A stretch of 64,000 nt of DNA from Propionibacteriaceae bacterium UBA6122 (lineage in GTDB: Bacteria; Actinomycetota; Actinomycetes; Propionibacteriales; Propionibacteriaceae): positions 560 to 64,559 of the forward strand of contig DIVW01000040.1 of NCBI GenBank assembly GCA_002428365.1. The letters run 5' to 3'. Positions 45,062 through 53,969 of the stretch are shown one piece after another. Each line of letters begins with the position of its first letter. Position 1 is the first letter of the stretch. Made by a program: the position numbers and the translations under genes. The notes beneath the pieces are model-generated. The model did no database searches and had not been told where the DNA came from. It saw only the letters and a program-made list of their open reading frames with translations.

Positions 45062-46225
45062 GTGACCAAGCTAGCTTCGACCTCAGCGATGGCTGGAGTG
45101 GTCGTCCTCTTCGCCTACAACGGACTGGCCGTCGGCGTCTACGCCGCCGCTATCCCCTCGGTGCAGGCCCGGTTCGCTTTGACCCCGCTGATGCTCTCGG
45201 CACTGTTCATCTCGATCGGGGTGGCCGCGATCGCGTCCATGCAGGTGGGCGGACGACTGGCTGACCGGTTGGGCGCCCGCCGGGTGAGCCTGGCGATGAT
45301 CCCGTTCCTGTTCATCGGCATTTTTGGCTTGGGCCAAGCCCCGAACCTGGTCGCCCTTTTCGTTTTCGCCATGCTGCTCGGGTTCGGCAACGGTGGCATC
45401 GATGTGGCCATGAACGCCATCGCAGTGCAGGTGGAAAGGCAGCGACCCAAGCCAATCATGAGCTTCTTCCACGGCATGTGGAGTGTCGGCAACCTGGTGG
45501 GCGCAGCGCTCCTGGTCAGCCTTACGCCTTGGCTGGGTGGCCTGGCCGCCAGCGGAGTGCAGGTCACCACCGGCATCGCCGCCGGCCTGGGGTTGGTGGC
45601 TTTGGCGGTCGCGCTGCGGATCGTGCCCGAAACCGAACCGGTGATCCACACCGACGCCGCTGGCGCCCGGACCCCGATTCCCCCCGAGGCCTATCTGCTA
45701 GGTCTGATGGCGATCGCCTTTGGCTTAGGCGAAGGCACCGGCATGGATTGGTCAGCGCTGCTGGTCACCGAGGTGGCTGGGGTGGACGCAACCACCGGTT
45801 CGCTCGGGGTGGCGGTGTTGGCCGCCTTCATGGTGGTGATCCGGCTGCTCGGAGACTTCCTGGTGGCCCGGTTCGGGCGTCGGGCCGTCACCCGCTTCGG
45901 CGGGGCCTGCGCGGCGTCCGGCTATCTGGTGGTGGCGATCGCCACCCCGCTACCCGTGCTGCTGTTCGGCTGGGCGCTGGTCGGCTTTGGCATCGGCATG
46001 ATCGCCCCGCAGGTGTACGCGGTCGCCGGGCATAGTGCCGGCGGCCGGGGCCTGGCCGTGGTGGTCACCTTCGGCTACGCCACTTTCCTGATCGCACCAG
46101 CCATCATCGGAGCGCTGGTCGCCACTGTCGGCATCCAGGCGGCGATGTTTGTGCCAGCAGTGCTGCTCAGCGGCCTGCTGGTGCTGGCCCGGATCATGCC
46201 CGGACGAGCCGCGCCTAGCCGTTGA
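45062..46225 (+). CDS. major facilitator superfamily transporter
   Basis: A 387-residue inner-membrane transporter with twelve hydrophobic segments. The loop between segments 2 and 3 reads GGRLADRLGARRVSL, the MFS signature. It belongs to a YbjJ-like group (FFHGMWSVGNLVGA, GLGEGTGMDWSALL), whose substrates are unknown. TATCGT ends exactly six bases before the GTG at 45062, so it seems to have its own leaderless promoter after the TetR gene. Its stop overlaps the converging ispE gene by 11 bases. Confidence 0.92.
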   Translation: MTKLASTSAMAGVVVLFAYNGLAVGVYAAAIPSVQARFALTPLMLSALFISIGVAAIASMQVGGRLADRLGARRVSLAMIPFLFIGIFGLGQAPNLVALFVFAMLLGFGNGGIDVAMNAIAVQVERQRPKPIMSFFHGMWSVGNLVGAALLVSLTPWLGGLAASGVQVTTGIAAGLGLVALAVALRIVPETEPVIHTDAAGARTPIPPEAYLLGLMAIAFGLGEGTGMDWSALLVTEVAGVDATTGSLGVAVLAAFMVVIRLLGDFLVARFGRRAVTRFGGACAASGYLVVAIATPLPVLLFGWALVGFGIGMIAPQVYAVAGHSAGGRGLAVVVTFGYATFLIAPAIIGALVATVGIQAAMFVPAVLLSGLLVLARIMPGRAAPSR

Positions 46226-47144
46226 TCAGTCGGGCACCCGGGATCGGGCCGGATACTCGTTTGACCGCTCGACAGACACCCTCGCTAGACAGGTGCACCG
46301 AGAGATCCACCGCATCGGATTCGTTCGCGGCCAGGAAGGCCACCGTCGGCCCGGAGCCGGAGACAATAGCGCCCACTGCACCCAGCGCCGTCCCCGCTTC
46401 CAACACCCGACCCAACTCGGGACGCAGCGCGATCGCGGCTGGCTGCAGATCGTTGATCAGGTGCTCACCCAGCGCGTGCGGATCACCGCTGACCAGCGCA
46501 TTCAGCAGCTCAGAAGGCACCTCAAGATGCTCGGTCTTGGCTAGGCCGAGTTCGTCGAACTTGGCGAACACTGCGGGAGTGGACAGCTCGCCCTCACCGA
46601 AGGCCAACACCCAGTGGTAGCTGCCACGACTGAGCACCGGCGCCAACTGGTCGCCCCGATCGGTGCCCAGCGCAGTGCCTCCGGTCAGGCAGAACGGCAC
46701 ATCGGCACCCAGCCGGGAGCCAAGCTCGCGCATCTCCTCCGGCGAAACGTCCAGATCCCACAACACTGCGCAGGCCAGCAGGGTTGCGGCGGCGTCCGCC
46801 GACCCACCGGCCATGCCTCCGGTCACCGGAATCGCCTTGCGGATCAGCAGATCGACCCCCACCGGATCGGTGGCCACCAGATCGCTCAGTAGTCGGGCAG
46901 CGCGGATCGCCAGATTCGAATCGTCGGTGGGCACCAGGTCGGCCTGTTCACCGACCACCTGGACGCTGATTCGTCCCGGCTCGGCCCAGCGGGCCTCCAC
47001 CTCATCGAAGAGCGAGACTGCCTGGAAGACCGTGGCCAGGGAGTGGTAGCCGTCGGCGCGGAGCGGGCCACTGCGCAAGGCAAGGTTGATCTTGCCTGCC
47101 ACCCGGACGCGGACGACTTCGGCCTCTGTCACCGGTGATGCCAT
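46215..47144 (-). CDS. ispE: 4-diphosphocytidyl-2-C-methyl-D-erythritol kinase
   Basis: IspE phosphorylates CDP-methylerythritol in the MEP route to isoprenoids. The 309-residue GHMP kinase shows VAGKINLALRSGPLRADGYHSL, the ATP loop PVTGGMAGGSADAAATL and the C-terminal IVSGSGPTVAFLA. TAGCCT ends six bases before the ATG at 47144. Usual neighbour of rsmA in actinobacteria; ten bases separate them. Confidence 0.96.
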   Translation of the reverse strand: MASPVTEAEVVRVRVAGKINLALRSGPLRADGYHSLATVFQAVSLFDEVEARWAEPGRISVQVVGEQADLVPTDDSNLAIRAARLLSDLVATDPVGVDLLIRKAIPVTGGMAGGSADAAATLLACAVLWDLDVSPEEMRELGSRLGADVPFCLTGGTALGTDRGDQLAPVLSRGSYHWVLAFGEGELSTPAVFAKFDELGLAKTEHLEVPSELLNALVSGDPHALGEHLINDLQPAAIALRPELGRVLEAGTALGAVGAIVSGSGPTVAFLAANESDAVDLSVHLSSEGVCRAVKRVSGPIPGARLING

Positions 47145-47153
47145 GCGGTGAGG

Positions 47154-48014
47154 CTATCCCACCCAACCGGTCGAGACCGTCTCGGCGATCCGGGCGAAGT
47201 CGGCGATGCCGAGCACTTCGCCGCGCGCTTGCGGGTCGACACCGGCATCGGTCAGCGCGGCGGCGGCGTTGGCCGATGATCCGAATAGCGGCGCCAGCGC
47301 TGACCGCAGCATCTTTCGCCGCTGCCCGAATGCCATATCTACTACGGCAAACACCTGCGCCCGCGACGCTGTGGTCACTGGCGGTTCGCGCCTGGTCATG
47401 GCAACCAAGCCGGAATCGACATTGGGCACCGGCCAGAACACGGTCGGCGGCACGCTGCCGACCCGCTTGGCCGCGCAATACCAGGCCAGCTTCGCCGAGG
47501 GCACTCCGTAAGTCTTCGAGCCGGGTGGCGCCACCAGCCGGTCGGCCACTTCGGCCTGCACCATCACCAGGCCAGAGGTGATCGCCTCGAAATGAGCCAG
47601 GACGTGCAGCAGCACCGGCACGCTGACGTTGTAGGGCAGGTTGGCCACCACCGCAGTAGGCTGCGGATCGGCCAACCTCGACACGGTGAGCGCGTCAGCC
47701 TCGATTACCCGCAGCCGATCAGCCCGGGCGGGCAACCGATCGCCGACGGTGATCGGCAACTGGGCAGCCAGGCTGGCTTCAATCTCGACTGCGATCACCT
47801 CGGCGGCCACTTCGAGCAGGCCGAGAGTCAGGGAGCCCAAGCCCGGCCCGATCTCCAGCACCACGTCTTCAGGGCCAACGCCGGCCGCCGCCACAATCCG
47901 GCGGACGGTATTGGCGTCGTGGACGAAGTTTTGGCCCCGCTGTTTGGTCGGACGCAGCTCTAGGGCGGCGGCCAACTCGCGGATGGTGCGGGGATCGAGC
48001 AGGGCTTCAGCCAT
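47154..48014 (-). CDS. rsmA: 16S rRNA (adenine1518-N6/1519-N6)-dimethyltransferase
   Basis: RsmA/KsgA dimethylates two adenines in the 3' hairpin of 16S rRNA. The 286-residue protein shows [34 protein letters not shown] (SAM motif I) and [14 protein letters not shown] (NLPY catalytic motif). Its GTG/ATG region touches the tatD stop by one base. In many actinobacteria rpfB lies between tatD and rsmA; it is absent here. Confidence 0.96.
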   Translation of the reverse strand: MAEALLDPRTIRELAAALELRPTKQRGQNFVHDANTVRRIVAAAGVGPEDVVLEIGPGLGSLTLGLLEVAAEVIAVEIEASLAAQLPITVGDRLPARADRLRVIEADALTVSRLADPQPTAVVANLPYNVSVPVLLHVLAHFEAITSGLVMVQAEVADRLVAPPGSKTYGVPSAKLAWYCAAKRVGSVPPTVFWPVPNVDSGLVAMTRREPPVTTASRAQVFAVVDMAFGQRRKMLRSALAPLFGSSANAAAALTDAGVDPQARGEVLGIADFARIAETVSTGWVG

Positions 48015-48859
48015 CAGCAGGCTTCACCCCATTCGCCGAAGACGGCGGTGGCGTTGGCGTCCAACTGCTGACACAGCTCGGCCAGATCGGCGCCGCGACG
48101 CTCCGCGATGAAACGCACCGTGTGGGGCAGCAGGTAGCTGGAGTTCGGCCGACCCCGGTGTGGCATCGGGGTGAGGTAAGGCGCGTCGGTCTCGACCAGC
48201 AGTCGGTCGGTCGGGGTGACGTCCAAAGCTTCGCGCAGTTCTTCGTTGGCCTTGAAAGTGACCTGGCCAGCAAAGGACAGAAAGTAGCCCCGATCCAGGC
48301 AGGCCTTGGCGAAACTGGCGTCACCGGAGAAGCAGTGCATCTGCACCCGATCAGGGGCGCCTTCGGAGTCCAACACGGCCAGCAGGTCGTCCTGGGCGTC
48401 GCGGGAATGGATCACCAGCGCCAAATCATGTTCCTTGGCCCAGGCGATGTGGGTGGCAAAGGACTGCCGCTGGAGGGCTTGGCCTTCCGGCTCGGGCGTG
48501 CGGTAGTAATCCAGCCCGGTCTCGCCAATGCCGCGGATCTTGGCCGAGGTGGTGACCAGCGCGGCCAGCCGGTCGAGTTCGGCGCCCAAGTTGGCACCCA
48601 ACCGGGCCGCATCGTTGGGATGAATGGCCACCGAGGCGATCACCTCGGGGTAGGCCTCGGCCAGGGCAACCACGCTCGCCGAGGAGGCCACATCGGTGCC
48701 CACCTCGACCAGGCGGGTGACGTTCATCGCCAGGGCTGCGGCGATCGCGTCCAGCTCAGGCATGCCATCGCCCTGTGCGGTGCTGCCGAGGTGGGTGTGG
48801 GCGTCAGTGGTAGGAACCGGAAGGGGATCGGGCAGAGGTGGTAGATCTTGGCGGATCAA
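48014..48859 (-). CDS. TatD family metal-dependent DNase
   Basis: A 281-residue TIM-barrel hydrolase with metal ligands in TTDAHTHLG (near residue 20), GETGLDYYR (near 110), LVIHSRDAQ and MHCFSGD, ending [20 protein letters not shown]. TatD enzymes have 3'-5' DNase activity and act on small DNA or other phosphodiesters. The start overlaps the rsmI stop by four bases and the end abuts rsmA. Confidence 0.94.
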   Translation of the reverse strand: MIRQDLPPLPDPLPVPTTDAHTHLGSTAQGDGMPELDAIAAALAMNVTRLVEVGTDVASSASVVALAEAYPEVIASVAIHPNDAARLGANLGAELDRLAALVTTSAKIRGIGETGLDYYRTPEPEGQALQRQSFATHIAWAKEHDLALVIHSRDAQDDLLAVLDSEGAPDRVQMHCFSGDASFAKACLDRGYFLSFAGQVTFKANEELREALDVTPTDRLLVETDAPYLTPMPHRGRPNSSYLLPHTVRFIAERRGADLAELCQQLDANATAVFGEWGEAC

Positions 48860-49710
48860 GATGACTCCTTACGAGCCGCGAGTGCGGCGGAGTAGAGGGG
48901 TTTACGCGGAATACCACTTTCTTCGGCCACAGCTGCCACTGCGGTCGCGAAGCGCTCTCCGGCGGTCAGGCGCTCCAGCACCTGATCTACCGCCTCGGTG
49001 ATCGACAGCAGGGACCCCTCAGCCCCGGCGATCACGACGGTCACCTCGCCCCGGACGCCAGCTGCGGCCCATTCGGCCAGCTCAGCCAGCGATCCCCGGC
49101 GGGTTTCCTCATACGTCTTGGTCAGTTCCCGGCTCACCGAGGCGATCCGATCCTCGCCAAACGCCGTCCGGGCGTCAGCAAGGAAGGCGGCAAGCCGGTG
49201 CGGGGCCTCAAAAAAGACCATGGTGCGTTCTTCAGCGGCCAGTCCGGCCAGGTAGCGACGGCGTTGTTCGGCCTTGCGCGGTCCGAAGCCTTCGAAGCAG
49301 AACCGATCGGTCGGCAGCCCGGAAAGCGCCAACGCCACCAGCACTGCGGACGGGCCGGGCACCACCCGAATCGGCACCCCGGCCGCGATCGCGGCACTCA
49401 CCACTCGATAGCCGGGATCAGAGACCGTTGGCATGCCCGCATCGGTGACTACGACCACCGTCGCGCCGCCGATCAACTCGGCAGCCAGCTGCTCAGCCCG
49501 AACTGTCTCATTGCCGTCGAAGTAGGAAACAACTCTGGCCGTGATCTGCCAGCCAAGCCGCTCCAGCAGGCTGTGAAACCTGCGAGTGTCTTCGGCTGCG
49601 ATCAAATCCGCTTGTGCGAGCGCGTTACGAAGCGCTGGTGTGGCGTCGTCCACGTTCCCGATGGGAGTACCGGCCAACACCAGGAGCCCACTGCGCGCTG
49701 CGGAACTCAT
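48856..49710 (-). CDS. rsmI: 16S rRNA (cytidine1402-2'-O)-methyltransferase
   Basis: RsmI methylates C1402 in the ribosomal P-site. The 284 residues include LLVLAGTPIGNVDDATPAL at the start, AEDTRRFHSLLERL, GMPTVSDPGYRVV and FEGFGPRKAEQRRRYL. AATACT ends exactly six bases before the ATG at 49710, which supports this start over the longer frame to 49755. It diverges from the mannosyltransferase gene, the same arrangement as Rv1002c-Rv1003. Confidence 0.95.
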   Translation of the reverse strand: MSSAARSGLLVLAGTPIGNVDDATPALRNALAQADLIAAEDTRRFHSLLERLGWQITARVVSYFDGNETVRAEQLAAELIGGATVVVVTDAGMPTVSDPGYRVVSAAIAAGVPIRVVPGPSAVLVALALSGLPTDRFCFEGFGPRKAEQRRRYLAGLAAEERTMVFFEAPHRLAAFLADARTAFGEDRIASVSRELTKTYEETRRGSLAELAEWAAAGVRGEVTVVIAGAEGSLLSITEAVDQVLERLTAGERFATAVAAVAEESGIPRKPLYSAALAARKESS

Positions 49711-49775
49711 GGGAGCAGTATTCCCGATAACCGCTCGGGCATGAGCCGCGCCCATTCGACGCCTAGGATGTCCGG

Positions 49776-51635
49776 GTGACCGAACCGGAGGATTCCAGCC
49801 CCCTCAGCGACAGCCACGCAGCCGACGACACCGCCGGCTGGGTACGCGTTGACCGCTCAGCACCGACCGCAGATACGCCGGACGCGCAAGCCACCCCGGA
49901 TCCAGCGGACTCGGCCGATTGGCCTGCCGAAGAGGTATTCACGCCGATCCCGCCGATCGATCCCGACCGGCTAGCCGAGATCCAGGCGGTTGCGGACTAC
50001 CCCGCGCCACTTCCCGGCGCTCGCCTGTCGCCGCTGGCCAGGATCCGCAGCACCGCGCATGCCGAGCACCTCACCACGATTGAGCGGCTCCGCGACGGCC
50101 AGGCCGCTCTGTCGGACCGGTGGAACGGTTGGCTGATCACCCTCGCCATCACCGCGATCGCCTTCGCCATTCGGTTTGTGAACCTGGCTTACCCGAACAA
50201 GCTGATGTTCGACGAGACGTACTACGCCAAGGACGCCTGGACCCTGTGGAAGTTCGGCTACGAACGGGAGTGGCCAGACCGTGAGGTAGTCGACGCCCAG
50301 ATCGCCGCTGGCCAGGTGGATCAGTACAAGGACTCGGCTTCCTTCGTTGTGCATCCGCCAGTGGGTAAGTGGCTGATCGGCATCGGCGAGCAGATTTTCG
50401 GCATGAACTCCTTCGGCTGGCGGATCATGCCGCTGATTTTCGGCACCTTGCTGGTGCTGATGACCATTCGGATGGCCCGCCGGCTGTCCCGCTCTACCCT
50501 GATCGGTGCCATCGCCGGGTTGTTGTTGACCCTGGACGGCCTGGCGTTTGTGATGTCCCGGATCGCCTTGCTCGACATTTTCCAAGCTTTCTTCATCGTC
50601 GCTGGCGTGGCCGCCGTGGTGGCCGACCGCGACTACTACCGCGGCAAGATTGCCGATCACCTAGAGGCCACCGGCATCCCTGACTTCGGCGGACGCTTTG
50701 GCCCGATCATTTGGCTGCGGCCTTGGCGCACGGTAGCTGGGGTGATGTTCGGCCTGGCGATCGGGGTGAAGTGGAACTCGTTGTTCGTGCTGGCCGCCAT
50801 CGGCCTGCTGTCGGTGATTTGGGACGTTGGCGCCCGCCGACTGGCTGGCACTGACTTCCGCAGCCTGTTGGCCTTGATCGTCGACGGGGTGCCGGCCTTC
50901 ATTCGAATGGTCGTCGTAGCCGGGTTGGTTTATGTGGCCAGTTGGTGGGGTTGGCTGAGCACCACCAACGGTCACGGCCGGGATTGGGGCTTGAATCACC
51001 CTGAGCATCCGTGGGTGAAGGCCGTGGGTGAGATGTGGGCCTCCTTGATGCAGTACCACCTGGAGATCTACAACTTCCACAACAGCGAGTTCATGCGCAA
51101 CGAAGCCACCCACAGCTATGACGCGCATCCGGGCGGGTGGCTGCTGATGGTGCGACCCACCGGTGTGGACGCGGTCAACAGCATTCAGCCCGGAGTGGAC
51201 GGTTGCACTGCCGCGGTGGAGCACACCTGCATCCGGGTCATTTCCGCGATGGGGACGCCGGTGCTGTGGTGGATGGCATTCGTCGCCCTGATCGTCGCCT
51301 TCGTCTGGTGGATCGGCGGGCGCGACTGGCGATTTGGGGTGCCAATCGTCGCGGCGATGTCCACCTACCTGTTCTGGTTCCCGAACTCGGATCGTCCGGT
51401 CTTCTTCTTCTACGCGATCTGCATCATCCCGTTCACCGTCACCCTGCTGGCGATGGTGATGGGGCTGATCCTCGGGCCGAAGGGCGGGCCGAATCGAAGA
51501 CGCGGCGCGATCATGGTCGGGGTAGCGATAGCCCTGGTCGCAGCCAACTTCGCCTACATCTACCCGGTGCTCACCGACCAGTTGATGCTGTACGAAGACT
51601 GGTCGGCGCGAATGTGGCTGCGCACCTGGATTTAG
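49776..51635 (+). CDS. dolichyl/polyprenyl-phosphate-mannose protein mannosyltransferase (GT39)
   Basis: A 619-residue membrane glycosyltransferase that O-mannosylates secreted proteins on the outer face, coupled to Sec export. A hydrophilic N-terminal extension of about 110 residues is followed by some ten transmembrane segments, with the catalytic acidic motif in the first external loop (LMFDETYYAKDAWTLW) and FVVHPPVGKWLIGIGE. Rv1002c is the likely mycobacterial counterpart. TAGGAT ends six bases before the GTG at 49776. The secreted subtilase and lipoproteins in this window would be plausible substrates. Confidence 0.95.
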   Translation: MTEPEDSSPLSDSHAADDTAGWVRVDRSAPTADTPDAQATPDPADSADWPAEEVFTPIPPIDPDRLAEIQAVADYPAPLPGARLSPLARIRSTAHAEHLTTIERLRDGQAALSDRWNGWLITLAITAIAFAIRFVNLAYPNKLMFDETYYAKDAWTLWKFGYEREWPDREVVDAQIAAGQVDQYKDSASFVVHPPVGKWLIGIGEQIFGMNSFGWRIMPLIFGTLLVLMTIRMARRLSRSTLIGAIAGLLLTLDGLAFVMSRIALLDIFQAFFIVAGVAAVVADRDYYRGKIADHLEATGIPDFGGRFGPIIWLRPWRTVAGVMFGLAIGVKWNSLFVLAAIGLLSVIWDVGARRLAGTDFRSLLALIVDGVPAFIRMVVVAGLVYVASWWGWLSTTNGHGRDWGLNHPEHPWVKAVGEMWASLMQYHLEIYNFHNSEFMRNEATHSYDAHPGGWLLMVRPTGVDAVNSIQPGVDGCTAAVEHTCIRVISAMGTPVLWWMAFVALIVAFVWWIGGRDWRFGVPIVAAMSTYLFWFPNSDRPVFFFYAICIIPFTVTLLAMVMGLILGPKGGPNRRRGAIMVGVAIALVAANFAYIYPVLTDQLMLYEDWSARMWLRTWI

Positions 51636-51699
51636 GTAGCGTCTCGCCGCCAACACGCAGGGGCATCTCACAAGCTATTCGCCCCCGAATCGAGGCCCA

Positions 51700-51731
51700 G
51701 TCGAGCAATAGAGTTCCCTCGGCTGCTCGAC
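51700..51731 (+). promoter_or_regulatory. leader hairpin before the nucleobase permease gene
   Basis: GTCGAGCA (51700-51707) pairs perfectly with TGCTCGAC (51724-51731) around a 16-base loop; the ribosome site AAAGGGG starts two bases after the stem. Folding could control access of ribosomes. It does not match a PyrR-binding loop convincingly. Confidence 0.4.
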
Positions 51732-51744
51732 AAAGGGGAACACC

Positions 51745-53073
51745 ATGGCGCTCTGGACGCTGCACGGTAACGGCACACTTCAACCCGGGGCAGTAGTCGC
51801 CCCTGATGAACGACTCGGCTGGGGCAAGATGTTCGGCCTCGGCGCACAACACGTGGTGGCCATGTTTGGCGCCACCTTCCTGGTGCCGCTGATCACCGGT
51901 TTCCCGGTGACCACCACCTTGTTCTTCAGCGGCTTGGGCACGCTGATCTTCCTGCTGATTACGGCGAACCGGCTGCCCAGCTATCTGGGGTCCTCCTTCG
52001 CCTTCATTTCCCCGGTGCTCGCCTCCACCTCTGGCGGCGACATCAGCAAGGCCCTGTTCGGCATCATGCTGACCGGCATGCTGCTGGCCATCGTCGGCGC
52101 CGTGGTCCACCTGGCCGGTGCTGCCTGGATCGATGCGCTGATGCCACCGGTGATGACCGGCACCATCGTGATGCTGATCGGCTTCAATCTGGCCGGCGCA
52201 GCCTGGGGCGTGAGTGAGACCTCCGGCTTCCGCGCCGCCCCGCTGACCGGCTGGATCACGGTGCTGGCGATCGTGCTGATTTCGGTGTTGTTCAAGGGCA
52301 TGATCGGTCGACTCTCGATTCTGCTCGGCGTACTGGTTGGCTATTTGGCCGCACTGGCCCAGGGCCAGGTCGATTTCAAGTCGGTCGAGGGCGCCGCTTG
52401 GATCGGAATGCCAGCTTTCCAGCTGCCCACTCCTGACCTGAACGTGGCCGCGCTCTTCCTGCCGGTCGTGCTGGTGCTGATTGCCGAGAATGTGGGCCAC
52501 GTGAAGTCAGTGGCGCTGATGACCGGCCAGAACTACGACAAGTCCATGGGAAGGGCCCTACTCGCCGACGGTGTGGCCACCTCCCTGGCTGGTATCGGCG
52601 GCGGTTCAGGCACCACCACCTACGCCGAGAACATCGGCGTGATGGCGGCCACCAAGGTCTACTCCACTGCGCTCTACTGGATCGCTGGCATCATCGCGAT
52701 CGTGTTGTCCTTCGTGCCGAAGTTCGGCGCGGCGATCTTCACGATTCCGGCCGGGGTGATCGGTGCGGCTGGCACCGTGCTGTACGGCATGATCGGCCTG
52801 CTCGGCGCCCGCATCTGGATCGAGAACAAGGTGGCCTTCACCAATCCGGTGAACCTGATCCCGGCCGCAGTTGGCCTGATCATGGGCATCGCGGACTTCA
52901 CCTTCACCTTCGGCACCATGACCTTTGGCGGCGTCACCGTCGGCACCGTCACCGCCCTGGTGCTCTACCACCTGATGAAGGCGATCGGTAAGGCCCGCGG
53001 CACCGACTTGGAGCCGGCCGCGATCACGACCGAGTTCGAGCCCTACCAGCCCGGAGCTGAAGAGCTCCGCTGA
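51745..53073 (+). CDS. NCS2 family uracil/xanthine permease
   Basis: A 442-residue transporter with about fourteen hydrophobic segments. Family features are GAQHVVAMFGATFLVPLITG near the start, SYLGSSFAFISPVL, AENVGHVKSVALMTGQNYD and GGSGTTTYAENIGVMAATKVYS. The sequence is closer to UraA/PyrP than to purine carriers, so uracil:proton symport is the best guess. AAAGGGG precedes the ATG. A repeat array separates it from the converging oxidase gene. Confidence 0.93.
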   Translation: MALWTLHGNGTLQPGAVVAPDERLGWGKMFGLGAQHVVAMFGATFLVPLITGFPVTTTLFFSGLGTLIFLLITANRLPSYLGSSFAFISPVLASTSGGDISKALFGIMLTGMLLAIVGAVVHLAGAAWIDALMPPVMTGTIVMLIGFNLAGAAWGVSETSGFRAAPLTGWITVLAIVLISVLFKGMIGRLSILLGVLVGYLAALAQGQVDFKSVEGAAWIGMPAFQLPTPDLNVAALFLPVVLVLIAENVGHVKSVALMTGQNYDKSMGRALLADGVATSLAGIGGGSGTTTYAENIGVMAATKVYSTALYWIAGIIAIVLSFVPKFGAAIFTIPAGVIGAAGTVLYGMIGLLGARIWIENKVAFTNPVNLIPAAVGLIMGIADFTFTFGTMTFGGVTVGTVTALVLYHLMKAIGKARGTDLEPAAITTEFEPYQPGAEELR

Positions 53074-53083
53074 CGCTTCGACC

Positions 53084-53188
53084 CTTCGACAAGCTCAGGG
53101 AACTGGACCAAGTTGGCTGAGCCCGTCGAGGCCTCAGGGAACTGGGTAACGGGCTCAGTCAACTCACAGTTGGCTGAGCCCGTCGAAG
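53084..53188. repeat. interspersed repeat array 6
   Basis: Form B at 53084-53105 is followed by form A at 53110-53131 (hairpin in B-A order), a partial copy at about 53132-53145, and another form A at 53167-53188. The array fills the convergent gap almost completely and ends two bases before the stop of the oxidase gene. Confidence 0.9.
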
Positions 53189-53190
53189 CC

Positions 53191-53829
53191 TCAAGGCTGG
53201 TAGAGCGCCTTGACTGAGTTGGGCACTTCGATGCCAGCAGGCAGATCGGGGTTGGAGATCGGCTCACCTACTCCCTGGAACCAGGGCACTACCCCAGCCC
53301 AAACCTCACCGGCAACCTCGTCGAAATCGTCGTGGGCGAAGCCTTCGGCAACCTTCATCGACCACTCACCGATCGGCAGGGCCAACAGCATGGTGGCCGC
53401 GGCTTCGCGGGCGGTAATCGGCCGCACCTCGGTCATCCGTCCGGGCAGATAGCGGTCGGTATACAGCCCAAGGGCGGCCACCTTTTCCTCGCCCTCAATC
53501 AGCTCGCAGGTGCCAAACAAGGTGGCGCTGCGGAACTGCATGCCAGTGCCGAAGGCGGTGCGTCCCACCTTCAGCCCATCGGCGGCAGCGACGGTGAAGC
53601 AGACCTCAGCACCCTCGGCCAGCGCCCGCATCCGTCGCGAACCAGTCGATCCGTGGAACAGCACCCGATCCCCATCGCGGGCATAGCTCACCGGCAACGC
53701 CAGCGGCCCTTCGGGAAGGCTGAGGGCCACGTAACCCACCAGCACCTCGTCGAGCAGTTGATCCAGCGCGGCCCGATCTGAGCGAAGCCGGTCGGCCTCG
53801 CGAGAGGGCGTCAGGTTGCGAGGGGTCAT
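53191..53829 (-). CDS. pyridoxamine 5'-phosphate oxidase-like flavin-binding protein
   Basis: A 212-residue protein with the split-barrel flavin fold: LPVSYARDGDRVLFHGSTGSRRMRAL near residue 45 is the FMN phosphate-binding strand-loop, followed by AEVCFTVAAADGL. Members reduce or bind flavin-linked substrates and some inactivate antibiotics such as nitroimidazoles; the substrate is unknown. GGAGGATTAG precedes the ATG at 53829. The stop is adjacent to repeat array 6. Confidence 0.88.
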   Translation of the reverse strand: MTPRNLTPSREADRLRSDRAALDQLLDEVLVGYVALSLPEGPLALPVSYARDGDRVLFHGSTGSRRMRALAEGAEVCFTVAAADGLKVGRTAFGTGMQFRSATLFGTCELIEGEEKVAALGLYTDRYLPGRMTEVRPITAREAAATMLLALPIGEWSMKVAEGFAHDDFDEVAGEVWAGVVPWFQGVGEPISNPDLPAGIEVPNSVKALYQP

Positions 53830-53969
53830 CTAATCCTCCGTGATCGAGTGCCGCCGCAGCGGCGAAGTTGCCGGGCCAGCATGGCACGACCGTCTCCGTC
53901 CACGCTGCTCGGCCTGCCAACCGGGACGGCCAACCGCCGGTAGGTTGCCTGGAGGAAAGGTGGTGGCCG

